A DNA stretch of 64,000 nt, taken from assembly GCF_000224145.3 (NCBI RefSeq), contig NC_020172.2, forward strand, positions 1,644,780 through 1,708,779. Reading direction: 5' to 3'. Of this stretch, positions 49,101 through 62,018 are shown in pieces. The notes under the pieces were generated by a model that was not told the origin of the DNA, did no database searches, and was given only the letters and a program-made list of their open reading frames with translations. This DNA is from Ciona intestinalis (lineage: Eukaryota > Chordata > Ascidiacea > Phlebobranchia > Cionidae). Made by a program: the position numbers and the translations under genes. Position 1 is the first letter of the stretch. The number at the start of each line of letters is the position of its first letter.

Positions 49101-52100
49101 ATTTTCCTAGAGAAGACTATTTCTTAAAGAGTGTATAGATTAATATTTTCTGAATTATTTTTTAAATATATTCCTAAATTAAAATCAACTTTCAGGTAAA
49201 TGAGTTGCTGAAGCGACAAGTGCATGATCAGTCAAGCATGAAAGATTCAAACGAACCAATCAACAACGAGCGTGTTGAGGAGCTTGCTGCTGAAGTTGAA
49301 ACATTGAAACAACAACTATTTGATGAACGCAACAAATTAAAGTAAAATTTAGTATTATATATATTATTTTGCTAAAATAATAAAAATCTCGATTTAAGCT
49401 CTGAATTTATCAAATTTTATTCAATAAATTGTTTAAACTGTTAATATTAAAATATATCACCCACCTAAACTGTATTACATTTAACTGGTAAGCAGCACCA
49501 GTTTTGTATTAAAGTTCGTTCTCAAATTATTTTATTCTCATTAGAATTCATCCTTCAAAGAAATCATCAGCTTCCGTATTGAAGAGTCGATTACCCGTGC
49601 CATCTGTAAGTATTATTACTAAATACTACCTTCTGTTATGTCATAAAAAGGTTATTGTACTTTATCTATTTACACCTGACTAACTAAAAGCCTATGTATT
49701 TGTGCATGCACTACATGTTTAACTATTCTAAACTCGTTTATTGTTTTTTACCAAACTCTTTTGTATGATTTAAATATTCGCTGTCACGGGCTTCATATTT
49801 ATCATTTTCTCATATTAGTGAAAAATATCTATTTTTAATTTAATTTTTACAATATGCTGGTATAGTAATTCCTTTTTTTTTCACCAGGGTCTTGCTGCCA
49901 AACCCGTAGATTGTGAGAAACATGATTTAGAACGAGCTCGTAACATGAATAAGAAACTCAATGAAAAACTTGCAGCCACTGAACAGACTGTGAGACAACA
50001 AGGGGATAAATTGAACAAGTGTAGAGCTGCCATGCGTGAGTAAAATAAAATACATTAGTGTCATTTAGAACCTTTAATAGTTAATGTCAAAGTTAAAAAA
50101 AATTTCATTTTTAAACCTTATTTATTAAGTAAAACCTTACTAGATTGTTAGTCCACCCTTTATGACTTTTTGTAAGGGTCTTACTGTGTGGCATGCCATA
50201 ATTCCTAGGATTTAACCAAGAGTTGGTCCATTACAAAAGCACCCATGTTACTATCATATGAACCTTACCAAAATTTTGTCTTCCAGTATTATGCACTAAG
50301 AGATGTAATAATGGATGGAGATTTAGCATCTAGGTTATGGTTAAATACTAAACAAACCACTTTCCAAATTCTTCCCAATATCCCAACACATTACAACTAT
50401 TAGTTCCCCTGATACGTTAGATAAATATCACCATATGTACATACAGGTGAAGCTGGTATATTTAGTCCACCATGCTCCCCCATACGTGCCGCACGTAGTG
50501 TACCCAATCTTTACACACACCATATCAACGATGTTGTCACACAAGAACTTGTGGATGCAGGTTCTTATTTTCTTATTTATAAATTTAGTTTTTTTTTTTT
50601 TTTTATTTTACTCTTTATAAATTTTGCTTTTTGGATTTTATTTTTTTTAAACTTTTTTTACTGCTGTTTTTTACGAAGTTTTAATAAGCAAGTCATGTTT
50701 TGTAACCTTTGATAAAGTATGATACATTCAGTTGTATAGCTTTTTCATGTATAAATGTTGTTGTTGGTTTGATTTGCTTTAATTTCCTTTCTGTTAGTTA
50801 ATGTTAACCCAACAGAAATGTATCTGCTCCTTGTAAAACTGGTTGCAGTTAATAAAATAGTTTTTGATTTAGTTTATTTTTGTTTATAATAAACTGTTGC
50901 TAATTGCATGTATTTCACACCATACATATGCTAGTACATTACTCACTATTCAAATTAGTCATTTTACTTTAAACAGTTAAACCCAAACAGTCATGTATAT
51001 ATTCCCCACCAACAAATACATTCCCCACAGAATCTGCCAAGCGTCTCGGTGACGGACGTAATCACAGCAATGAAACAAACGATGTGAGCACGCAGACTCA
51101 TTCCAACGTTGATAGCGGCTTCGCTTCTGTCTCTCCGAAGTCTGAAGAGAAGTAAGTAAACACTTGGTTGTTGCTTAAGTCTTTGTTACGTACAGTTGTC
51201 AATTTATTTTGTGAAAATTTATTGGATCTCCAATTTTGGCATTTTTTAAATGAAATTAGTGTTGTATGCTTGGCATATAAAAACAGGCTTATTTTCAATT
51301 TAAGATGGTAATTTTTGTAAGTTAGGACTTATTTTTTTGAATTTGTAAAGCAGTGGTTTTCACACTGTTAAAACAGATGAATTTAATGCTTACAAACAAT
51401 TTAAAATAAATACTTCCATAAAATGGTGTTAAAAATCAAACCATAGGAAAAATCAAACTATATTAAAAATCAAACCATTCCAGTTCCAGTCATTTAGAAA
51501 AGTTGAACCAGTCCTGTTTTGTATAATAGTTGAGATAAGCACAAGTTTAAAATAAACCATTAGCAGCAGCCGGGCCAATAATCAATACAACTGTGGCATC
51601 ATTTCTCTTTTATCTAATTAGCTTTCCCCTAGGGGTATAAAGCTGAGCAAGTTACTCTTACAATGTGCAGCTGTGGCTTCAATCACTGATATGTGACACA
51701 CAAGTGTTTTAGACTGTTTTATTTAAGTTAGTTTTATAAATTAATATGGTTTTGGAAGACAGTTTTGGACATAGTCTATGTAGATATTTAATAAATTCAT
51801 ATTTTTTTTTTGTTGAGAAAGGTCATCTAACAGTGAAAATGTATAGGTTATGATGTTTTATAATATGGTTTAAGAAGGCAATTTTTAGGGATTTTATTTA
51901 TTAGTTATTTTTTAACAGATTTTTTTTAAAGTTTATTCATCAAAAAAGAGGAAATATATGGCTTTTTTACACATAGAGTTTTGGATTTTTTTATTTGGCT
52001 TGTTTTATAGTAGGGTTTGTAAAGACAGTTTTCAGACATAATATTTGCAGATATTAATTTGCAGTTTTTGTTGATAAAAGTTACTGAGAGTTTTTGATTG

Positions 52101-55100
52101 TTTTTATTCAGGGTTTTAAGAAGCCATATTAAGATACTATATTATAATTGTAATTTGTAAAAAAAATATAGTTTTTGTTGAAAAAGTTTATTAACCAAAC
52201 GAAATCTATAGCTTAGATTGTTTTATTTAGGTTTTGTTTTATTATACAGTTTTGAGAAGACACTGTTCGGTATTATGTTCTCTTTATTTTTAGTAGTTTA
52301 TAACATGTTTATTTAACATAGAAAATGTTCAGATTATAATTATTCGTGTCATGGTTAGGTTGAAAGAACAGTTAAGGTGAGATTTTATCAATTAAACTGG
52401 ATTTTTGTTTTTTAACTTACACTATCATTGATTTTAAATACTTTCAAATGGTGAATAGCGAATACTAGTGTTTAGTTTTAATTTATTGTATTTGCTATAA
52501 AAATGGCCTCATTTTTACATGAAATGTATTATAACTTAAACAGTCAGTCATATTACTACATACAGATATTTAACAATCGGCACAGATGTGAGTAAAAAAT
52601 ACATTAATAATACCATGCCTTGTTGTGAACCCAGCATACCATACAGTTATACTGACTTACAAGCAGTAAATTTTAAAGAACAATAACCATAAAATTTTTG
52701 AAAAAAATGGTTTACTATAAAGTCAGTTACACCTGTAGCCAGTCATGTATTACATACAAATAGAAAATAGTTTTTGTATTCTAGTTTATTGGATTTTTGT
52801 AGTTTAGCATGTAATTAAAGCATAAAGTATAATTTATTTATGGTATAAATAATTTTCCAGGTTTAATTCCCTCATACAAGCACAAGCAAAAGAACTTTCT
52901 CAACTTCGTGAAAAATTAAAGAAATCAAGAAATACTTGTCAGCATCTTGCTACTGAGATGGGTGGGTTGTGTAATGTGGCTTCTATTTTTTCAGTATTTA
53001 TTTAAAAATATACAAACTAAAAGAGATTGGTAAAAAATTGTGAAAGGACTAGAATATAATGTAAGCCATTTTCTGTTCGATAACATAATGATGGTGTAAT
53101 TTTGGGCGAATTATATGCTGCACAATCCGTTGGACTTGAATTTTTGATAGGTATTGACTGTTTTTTTGTTAGGAGAGTTGTACAACTTTATGAGAGTTAC
53201 ATCAGGGCCAGATTCATGAAATTCATCTCACTTTTATGTAACATAAACATAGTATTTATTTAAACTAATTTCCCTTATTTTTAGACGTTGTCATTTTAAA
53301 AGAATGCAAATTTTTTTTTAGAGGGCGTATAATGTAAGAACCTATTCCGTTTTAATAAGAAGTGATGATGGGAAATATTTATCTTTTATAAAATACTATT
53401 AGTTAGACATGTTTTTTGTTGTGTTTTTTAATTGACATATTAATTGAACCTGACTGTTTTTTACGAGCATTATGCAACTTCATGAGAATTGGAGCCAGTT
53501 CACAGAATTCATCTCCATTTTATGTAACAGAAACATAATATTTATTAAAACTAATTTCCCTTATTTTTAGACGTCGTCACGCGGTACATCAACACTCTAC
53601 TGAACTCTAGTGGTGACCACATCGACCCGATGATCAGTAGTAGTGTCAACGCTGAGATTGAACGAAGCAGAAAACTCGTTCAAAAACTTCAAAAGCATTT
53701 GGCAGGTAGCTTGTTGGCAAAAAAAAAAAATTATCGAAAAAAAAGAATTGCTACAATTTTTACACCCTAATTGTTTAGTTGGTGCAAACTTTTCAAAAAA
53801 CACTGTTTCAAGGTAGATTTTTTAAACTGTAAGTAAATATTCCACAGAACATGGAGATACTTCTCAATCTGAAAGTGAAGGTGAAACTTCTCTACCAAGC
53901 TCCGCTTCAAAACTTATCGTCAACTCACAAAATAACCAAATTCAAAGGTAAACTAATAGATATCACTTCTAAAACGTCTTGCAAAATTTACTTTTTACCC
54001 CTAAAACACTTTTTACTAGCACTGCAGTGTGTTACTTTTATAACAAGAAAATAGCAGAATACAATTTTTGTTAAAATTGATATTGTTTACAAATATGTAT
54101 ATGTATACTGTATACATCTATTACAATTACAACTTCTTACACTATCTAAATAAAATTTGTTGAAATATTAGCATTTAATATATTTTTAAGGCCAAAATCA
54201 TTTCATTTTATAGACTCTCAGCAGAATTACATAGCAAGACGACTATAGTAAAAGACTTGGAGGACAGATTGGAGAACTTGCAGTTATATGTTGATAGCAT
54301 GCAAGTAGATGAACCACGTGTTACACCAGCTAACACAAGCAACACATACACAAGGGAGAAATGGCTCAGTTCACCAAATCTACAAACTGATAGTGGAAGC
54401 CATCATACTCATACAGTGAAAAAAGTAAGTGGTATTTATATTTTTTACAGTGTAAACATGGTGTATACATTATATAAGTTACTGGTTTGCAATTTGGAAT
54501 AATAAATATATAAATTCTTGCTGCCAGGCATATTATAAATATAAAGGCAACCTAAATAGGATGGTAAAATGTTAATGTTTGTCAAATTCGCGTGAAAAAT
54601 TATCACATTTAAATTAATGAATGTTTAGATTAAAATTGTAAATTAATCATTTTAAAAATGTTGCTTTTTTGCAGTCTTTTTTCCTTAAAAGATTTTTTAA
54701 ATATTTTTCGGGAAATAATCTTTTTAATGTGTTTCAGCGTCCATCTTCATTTGATCCTCGTCATGGGATGCTCACTCCTTCATCCTCGCATCACTCCCTG
54801 TTGTCAGGAACCGAGGATGAGATGATGATTCACGACTCATCACGTTTACCATCAAAACTGGTGAGTCATGCTGACACAAAAATCAATTTTAAACTTTTTT
54901 AATATATTAACATCTGCCTATTTTGTTTTTATTTTTTGAAATCTGTTCAATTTTATATTATTTTTCACTTTTTTTTTTTCTTCAATGTGATTGCGTAACA
55001 TTAATATAATGTTAATTTTTTTGTTTGTTTCTTTAAAGGATTACCACGACGACCGTTACGCTTCATTACCCTCTGCGCTCGACACGCATCACCAAACACA

Positions 55101-58100
55101 TCGAGCCTCGTGGCCCGAAAATAAGATGCAATCCTGCCCAGTGACACCGGGTAGAAAATCAATGCCAATGTACCAACGTACGATTGCTGTCACTGAATAT
55201 TTGCCTTCAAAACATTCAAAAGGTTTGTTTATATGTGCGGAAATGTGTAAGTTTTATGATCTCCCATTTGATTAACTACTTTTTCTATACAATATTGTGC
55301 ATGGTCAAAAATGTAGGACCTCTTCAATTTTATAATGTAAAGAGTTAAAAAAATAACCAGTAAGTAAAAATATCATTTAAACACCAACGTTTTTTTGGAA
55401 AACTATGCAATTCTTGCTTTATATTCTATACTGGTATGTAAAATAAAAAAAATAAAATGTTAAAATTTCAAATTAAAAATAATTTCAGATCGTTCACGAT
55501 CTTCATCAGGAGCGGATGACTCGATGGTTGAGAGCAGAAGAAGAAGATTACCGACCACATCCGAGGAAGCGCAATGTACGGCTGCGTTCGGTGGAGCGTG
55601 GACACCAACATCAGCCACGCCACGGAAATCTGATAAAATATCGATTCTTAAACAAAGGTGGGAAAGGTTTTTGAGAAATAAGTTTTGTTTAAGAATTGAT
55701 AATGTTTTTTTTTGCAAAATTTCCTGAAAATTGTTGAAAATACAGTGTTTTTTTAATTTGGGATTCAGGCATGGGTTGGCCCTTAACTTGTACAGGGTCT
55801 ACCGCCTGCATTTCATCAGAAGGTTGTAGTAACTGTAATCTTTATGTGTGTCTAAAGTATTTGAATTTTAAATATAAAGTTTTTTAATTTAAAGTATTTG
55901 AATATTTGAGTTTGAATTATTGTTGATAATATGATTAGCTTGATTGAAGCATTCCGAGTTATGATGTTTTAATACCGATTGTTATTTCATTGCAGTCCAT
56001 ACAACAACCGTAGTCACGCTTGTGAGAGCTCATGTGATGAGTTTCATGACCACAAGTTATCACGGGAGCTCGATCGACTTCGTAGAAGATTATCGGATAG
56101 TAAGAAAATAAACAGGTATGTTGAGAGAAATTGTCATCTGAAAATTTATAATATGTTGTATAAAAGCATTTTGCCAAAATTGATTTTGAATTTGTTATAT
56201 ATGCACTACATTAAAATTATTCAGGTTGTGTATAAATTATTTAAGTGCATTATTATTTGCCCTTTTGCTTGAGTTGGCTGTATATATCTTTTTATAATGT
56301 CTTATACTAACTCATATTATAATGACTAATATTGATAGGAATTGATTTATTTTAAACTTTATTCAGATCCCTTCGTGAAGAGCTCGATATTGCAAGTAAG
56401 AGTTTACAGAAAGCACGAGAAACCAACGTACCAAGCTACCAACGCTCTATGAGGAACCCAACAGGTATTTTGGCTGGAAATTTAAGAGACTGTTAAATGA
56501 TGCATGATATGTAAGGCACTAAGCTTAAAACAGGTGGCTTTCAATTATTGATAACTTGTTCAATGCATTGAGTGTGTGCAATGTATATAGTGTAGATAGG
56601 TGTGAGTTTTTCTATAGAGATGGTTGTTTTAGTTCATGTTGGTAATAGTGAAGTTGTCATGATTCGAAATTTGCAAAGTTCTGATTTTGTAAAGTGGACA
56701 GGCAAGTTTAAACTGCAAGTTATTTTGTTGATATTTCATATTAAGCTACTAACCAGGTTGACCCTTTTTAAATTATAAAAATCAAAATGGTATTTTTTTA
56801 GCCTATATCTTATACTTTTTAGAACTGTTACCCCAAAATGAAAAAGGAACCCAAAGTTAAAAAATAGCTTAAATTTTCTCTTTTTTGATGATCAAATTAA
56901 ATACGAGATTGTTTTTTTTTCCTGTTGATTTTGATGATCTTTTGTAGACCTCCTCGCTGATCATCTGAGTGAGATCCGAGGATTAAGGCAGAGGTTGGAG
57001 AAGAGCATCGGAACAAATGATCATCTTCGTGAAAAACTTGAGCAGAAACTACAAGATCATGATGATCATGAACATTGTGAGTTTTGTTTGTTCTTTATAT
57101 TATTACGAATATTTAAACTTTATTTTATGCTCTTTTTAATTGTTTCAATTTATTTTTATAATCTAGGCATACTTTAATTTGTTTGTTTATTCTTTTTAAT
57201 TTAAGAACAGTTTTAAAAATTGTTTGTTTGTTCTTTAAATTTCTTCATTTTTATAAAAAAAAAATTTTTTTCCAGTATCAACCAATATTTACGTCTCCCC
57301 GGAAAACCCAACGAACCGTGACGCACTGGAGGCTGATGATTTGCGTCGGAGACTAGCGCTCGCTGAAGCGGAAAACAAAGATCTTCTTGAAAGACTCGGC
57401 TCCGAGGAAGAAATCAAAGCAACTTATGCAGGTTGGGTTTAAAACTTGAATCTTAAATTTTTGAACTTTATTTTTAAGTTTAATCAAATTTAATTTTTAA
57501 AAAACCTGTTATATAATTGCCAGTTTTAATATTTTTCGGTTAAAAAAATAGTTTTAAATTTTTGATTATAATTTTATTGTAATGTTTTTTTAAGATTTTA
57601 ACAGTTCCTATTTTATAGATCGTATATATTTTTTTATATTAATTTTATCAAATTTGTTTTAGCTGCCATTCACGAACTGAATACTCTCCAATCCCACCTA
57701 GTGGAGAAGTCCACACAGACAGACATGTTATCAAAACACGTCGATCAACTACAACGGGAATTAAAAGAACAAACAGCTTTGGTGAGAATCTGTTTAAAAA
57801 ATATAATGCTAGTTGTTGCTGTATTATGGTTTGCATAAGAGGCATGAAACGAAACTATTTATGAATAGAATCCTAATGTGTGGTATGAAAGATATTTTGT
57901 TTGACTTAACTTAACTGTAAATATTAAAGTGTTTGTACATATCTCAACTTTTGAATATGAACCATAACAGTAACACTCAATTCAAATTCAAGGTGTTTCC
58001 ACATACCTAGCACACCAACTAGTTATATAAATGTCCCTTATTCATTCTCACATGGCATACAATAACACTCCTCCATATATAGCTCTTAAAATACATTTTC

Positions 58101-61100
58101 TTTGTATTTCTAGTCGGAGAAGTTAGGATCCGAACTAAACATGAGTCGTGGTGAAGTTGACGGCTACAAACATCAACTTGAACGAGTTGAATCGGAGAAG
58201 AATGATGCGCTGTATCGTGAGAAGAAGGGAAGGGAAAAAACAACTCGGTAATTAAACTTGTATTTAAGATATTAAACTATACTATGATTCTTGGGATCTA
58301 CTCTGGCCTAAAACTTAGATCTTTTGGCATGCATTACTGTAGGACTTCACCCACATAGAATAGTATGTAACACATATGTTTCTAAATTAAATGCCTATGA
58401 AAATAGAATAAAATTTTACCTATTGTTTAACTAAAATTTGTAAGCGTATTTGACACACTCTGTTTTAAATTTAGTTTTAATTATTCTACTGTTATAAATA
58501 TTTCAACATTATATAGTAAGCTTTATTATGTTTATTTTTAGATTAAACAAAGAACTCGACCACATGTATGTTCAACTTAACGAGTGTCGACAACTCATTG
58601 ACTCCCTCAAGTGTGAGGTTTCTCTTCATGAGAAAGTTACGAGGAGAGAATCCCGATCTCAGCATCCAGGTGAGCACAGAGCTTCTGTTACTTTTTATGT
58701 ATAGAGTGCAAATTTTGATAGAGTGCTTCTGGCTGTTGTAAATAACTTGTTTGTAATATAAAGCTATTTTATAGGAACATAATTATTCGTGAATTTTATA
58801 ATTTGAAAAATGGTGCTTTTTTTTAGATTTTTTAGTTTAAAATTTTTTTTCTAATTTTATACCTAAATTTTTATTTAATTTTTTTTTTCTTAGAAATTGA
58901 TCTCACTGAACTCCTGGATGAAGTTCGATCTTTAAGAGTCCAACTTGAGAGAAGCATTGAGACCAACTCTGCGCTCCGGAAGCAGCTGGAAGAGCAACTG
59001 AGGCATCCGAGGACTCCAGACCGAGATGGATCTCGAACCACCATCAACATCCACCATCTGACTCCTCCACGAGGATCAAAAGTTCGATCTTCTCCAAAAT
59101 CTTCACATAACGCTCGCAGGAGTCTTAAACTAGATTCATGTAAGATTACTTTGGCATAAATCTTAAGTTGCTAATTTTCCTTGTTCCCATTTGTTTTATG
59201 CATTCGTTTATTTTATCTTTTGATGTTCAAATATTCATACTTTTTTATTAATGTGGTAAAAAATGTTCTGTTTTTTTGAAATGTGGGAATACTAGAACAT
59301 AATATAATAACATGTTGCATCTTCTAACAAAGAATCATTTTCTTTTTTTTTTTCTTTAACTTTTACATAACATTTTCTAGGACATTTTAGATTTACTGTT
59401 ACTAAATTTTTTTAATTTTTTAGATTTACTGTTAATAAAATTTCAAAATTATATTTAGTAAATTAACACTATCTAGCATATCTTCCTTTTTTTAAAATTA
59501 GAGTCCTAAGTAGATGTTTGTAAAACTTTATTTATTTCACAGTGATGGGTGAAGACAGTGCTCTCATGACTCCTCCTGCCTCCGCATCATCCGGAGCAGA
59601 AGATCACGGGAGTAAATCCTTCCCATTCGACACCAGCACCACCAACCATCACAATAATCATGGAAGTTTCAATAAACTTCCCGTCTCATGTTCGACTCAC
59701 TCCATACCTGATCATTACTCGCCACATGGTGGCGATGGAGAGAGACCTTTGTATTGCAAGAAAGGTGAGGAAAAAATTTCAGAAAAAAAAACAAAAATCC
59801 TAAAACTTGCAAATAAAGTGCTATCATGTTGTTTTTGTGTACGTGTATGTAATAGTTTTATCATTTATGAATCTTTTTAAAAACACATTTATTAAAACAT
59901 TAATGTTATAGTCTGACATTATATTATTACCAACATATGTAGTTTTAAAAACTTATAAAACTAAAATTTATCTAGTTCAAATTCTTAAACACTTACCGAA
60001 TGAATGTTTTTAACTGTAATTGTATTTAAAAAAAATTTAAAAAATTTTTAGTATTTATTTATTTTTACCATGAATCTTTACCAGGTCTATACACACTGTG
60101 CAAGCATGAAGACTTTACATATCTCCAACAAAGTATATTGGACAGTGGTTTGCTTGCACAAGCTACTGATGATCAAATAGCGAGGAAACTTGGTGAAATC
60201 AATTCATCAAAACATATGGTATGAGGAATTTAGAAATATAATATTCAAAAAATATTTAATATTATTCTTTTTTTTTAATGAAAATGATAGATTGAGTAAA
60301 GGGATCTGCTCCAGCGTTTTTATATGGTTGCAATATTTGGTTCAGTTATTCTTAATTTCTTCTGTCAGATTTTGTAACCACGCACACATTAAGATTTTCT
60401 TAAGGTTCAAATAACCACTTCCATAATATAAACACGCCTATTATATATGTAATTTATTATTAAAAAGTCTTAAGTTTCTTTTACATTTCAGAACCCGGAA
60501 AAGAAAATGCTTCGTGATATATCTGTATCTATCGGTGCATTACGTCGTCACCTCAATAATAGCGATCAAATATTAGGAAACTTTTGGCCTGCAGATATTC
60601 CCATGCTCACTGAACCACACGAACGTGTCAGGTCGTTTACCTCATCTGGTGTTGCCACTGGAGGGGGCTCATCAGCATCAGAGAGCACCATGAATAGGGG
60701 AGCAGAGTCAGCTGGAGAATATGCAATAAGCTCAGAGGTAAGTAGTTTTTCGGAGAGTTAATAATACGAATGAATGAATGAATGTAACTTACTTTATCCT
60801 CGCGTTGCCTTGAAAACGACAGTCGTTATCACACCGGTTTAACACCTTGTGCCNNNNNNNNNNNNNNNNNNNNNNNNNNNNNNNNNNNNNNNNNNNNNNN
60901 NNNNNNNNNNNNNNNNNNNNNNNNNNNNNNNNNNNNNNNNNNNNNNNNNNNNNNNNNNNNNNNNNNNNNNNNNNNNNNNNNNNNNNNNNNNNNNNNNNNN
61001 NNNNNNNNNNNNNNNNNNNNNNNNNNNNNNNNNNNNNNNNNNNNNNNNNNNNNNNNNNNNNNNNNNNNNNNNNNNNNNNNNNNNNNNNNNNNNNNNNNNN

Positions 61101-62018
61101 NNNNNNNNNNNNNNNNNNNNNNNNNNNNNNNNNNNNNNNNNNNNNNNNNNNNNNNNNNNNNNNNNNNNNNNNNNNNNNNNNNNNNNNNNNNNNNNNNNNN
61201 NNNNNNNNNNNNNNNNNNNNNNNNNNNNNNNNNNNNNNNNNNNNNNNNNNNNNNNNNNNNNNNNNNNNNNNNNNNNNNNNNACCCTAAATTAGTAATTTG
61301 CTTCTTAAAACTTAAGTTAGTACTTTTAAGTTAATTTGCCTCTTTTGTACATATTTTGTCATTTTAAAAGAGAAAATACATTTTCCAGGTTTTGACCTGT
61401 TACATACATGAAATTCTCTACACTAATTGTTTATGTAGTTAAAGTACTATGTATGGTTTTAAAATACTATAAGTTTGTACAAAGTTATTATAAATTAAAA
61501 ATACAATTCCAACAGACCGATGGTCTACGAAGGGAAGTTGGTAAACTTCGGCGACGATTGACAACTCAAGATAAATTATTGCAAAGCACGGTAGAACGAC
61601 TTCAATCAACCAACAGAATGAAGGAAGGGATTGAACATGCTATTGTTAAACAGTTGTCAAAAACTCACGATGTTTTAAAAAAAGCACGTGGCAATTTGGA
61701 GGTATAAGCATATCTTTGCAAAAGTAGGAGCAAAAATTGTTCACAATTTATTATGAATTTAAGTTAATATATGTAGTACTGAGTGGTAAGATGGAATGGT
61801 CTCGCATTTGTTTACTACATTATATATACCAAATGGAATGAACGGGGAATAAAAACATGTCCCATCTTACCCCACCCTGCTATAGTAACCAAAATAGTCA
61901 ATTAATTTTTAAAACATCTATTTTGTAGGCTGATAAATTGTGGTCTCTTTAAAATTTTTATTTTTAGGCCAAAGTAAATGAACCAGTCCGGCCACAGCAT
62001 CGAATACGTCGTACTTGA
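31157..62018 (+). CDS. CDK5RAP2: CDK5RAP2/PDE4DIP (centrosomin-family) centrosomal coiled-coil protein
   Basis: Fifty-three exons, all phases consistent, encode about 2,243 residues: 31157-31209, 37396-37514, 37578-37636, 37868-37978, 38672-38748, 38802-38925, 39217-39388, 39603-39687, 40012-40150, 40291-40353, 40459-40488, 41127-41222, 41566-41703, 41962-42084, 42379-42453, 42825-42935, 43222-43332, 43622-43831, 44152-44331, 44627-44670, 44748-44852, 45418-45523, 45773-45933, 46235-46343, 46532-46704, 47854-47988, 48407-48544, 48821-48923, 49196-49341, 49545-49605, 49888-50035, 50447-50560, 51031-51151, 52861-52961, 53571-53705, 53848-53947, 54214-54424, 54738-54860, 55039-55222, 55489-55657, 55996-56115, 56367-56464, 56948-57076, 57276-57431, 57663-57781, 58114-58247, 58542-58669, 58894-59139, 59543-59764, 60085-60218, 60492-60737, 61516-61701, 61968-62018. 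CM1, the gamma-tubulin-complex activating motif, spans residues 65-140 (RNMKDYGT, LKKENFSLKLRIFYMEERM). Coiled coils fill most of residues 120-1100. Two myomegalin-type motifs, LRQRLEKSIGTNDHLREKLE (about 1670) and LRVQLERSIETNSALRKQLE (about 1890), precede the CM2-like end (KTHDVLKKARGNLE, about 2214). The family anchors pericentriolar material and gamma-TuRC at centrosome and Golgi. It is probably the single ancestor-type gene of vertebrate CDK5RAP2 and PDE4DIP, so the symbol is approximate. The 60854-61281 gap could hide an exon. Confidence 0.93.
31288..31465. mobile_element. Foldback element with TTAA at both edges and a TATGTCC minisatellite
   Basis: TAGTGCATGTCCGCTATGTC at the left pairs with GACATAGTGGACATGCACTA at the right, with only a swap of two words. 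The interior is a short-period array of TATGTCCRC/TATGTCTTC words. TTAA occurs at 31288-31291 and 31462-31465, directly outside the inverted ends, like a piggyBac-type target duplication. Confidence 0.6.
31817..32866. repeat. Left haplotype-like block before gap 2 (no insertion)
   Basis: Nearly identical to 33390-34180 plus 35738-35993. It runs into the gap at the point matching 35993. It lies in intron 1 of the CDK5RAP2-like gene. No coding content is supported. Confidence 0.85.
32867..33366. other. Assembly gap of 500 N
   Basis: Fixed-size placeholder between two copies of the same locus. Confidence 0.99.
33390..35993. repeat. Right haplotype-like block after gap 2 (with 1.56-kb insertion)
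   Basis: 33390-34180 matches 31817-32612, and 35738-35993 matches 32611-32866 base for base in length. Between the two halves lies unique sequence 34181-35737. Confidence 0.85.
34181..35737. other. 1.56-kb insertion present in only one of two copies of the locus
   Basis: Bounded by the dinucleotide CT on both sides (GCGCCCT...GAACTAATCC against GCGCCCTAATCC in the empty copy). It begins GTCTCTCCTATAGAC and ends CTCCCCCGTCGAA. No clear terminal inverted repeat, poly(A) tail or transposase frame is seen, so the class is unknown. It could instead be a deletion in the other copy. Confidence 0.6.
35994..37395. other. Remainder of intron 1, nothing recognised
   Basis: GC-richer up to about 36560, then AT-rich. 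Contains a small hairpin CCCACTTGAAGTGGG at about 36747 and AATAAA at 37259. No exon with paired splice sites in the frame of the gene was found. Confidence 0.4.
44953..44991 (+). other. Candidate 39-nt cassette exon of the CDK5RAP2-like gene
   Basis: Sits between exons 21 and 22, flanked by TTTTTTAAG and G|GTGAGT. It keeps the phase (2 to 2), contains no stop, and would add 13 residues (NRHPSSISLLSLW) between the coiled-coil segments. It is not needed for the main frame, hence listed separately. Confidence 0.35.
46725..46870 (+). mobile_element. SINE-like element in intron 25 of the CDK5RAP2-like gene
   Basis: tRNA-like head (TTATTGTTAGGTGCTTGC, then GTGAGTTCAATAC as B box) followed by CTTCAACCCAGTGGTCACTAATG, as in the copy at 4969. 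It is diverged and its tail is not preserved. Confidence 0.45.
53150..53580 (+). repeat. Imperfect intronic duplication that includes a 3' splice site
   Basis: About 130 bp ending at 53290 (TTTATGTAACATAAACATAG, CTAATTTCCCTTATTTTTAG, ACGTTGTCA) recurs 287 bp later at the true acceptor of exon 35 (CTAATTTCCCTTATTTTTAG, ACGTCGTCA). Confidence 0.8.
60775..60853 (-). mobile_element. Tail of an inverted SINE-like element running into gap 3
   Basis: TTTATCCTCGCGTTGCC...ACGACAGTCGTTATCACACC is the reverse complement of the family tail, after a short GAAT repeat. The N run starts inside it. Confidence 0.5.
60854..61281. other. Assembly gap of 428 N
   Basis: Undetermined bases in intron 51 of the CDK5RAP2-like gene. 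The odd length suggests an estimated size rather than a placeholder. The flanking exons 51 and 52 are both phase 0, so no exon is required inside. Confidence 0.99.
61772..61885. mobile_element. Short MITE-like derivative in the last intron of the CDK5RAP2-like gene
   Basis: Left GTAGTACTGAGTGGTAAGATGG, right GTCCCATCTTACCCCACCC then TGCTATAGTA, with only about 60 bp between. This is an internally deleted member of the family. Confidence 0.5.
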
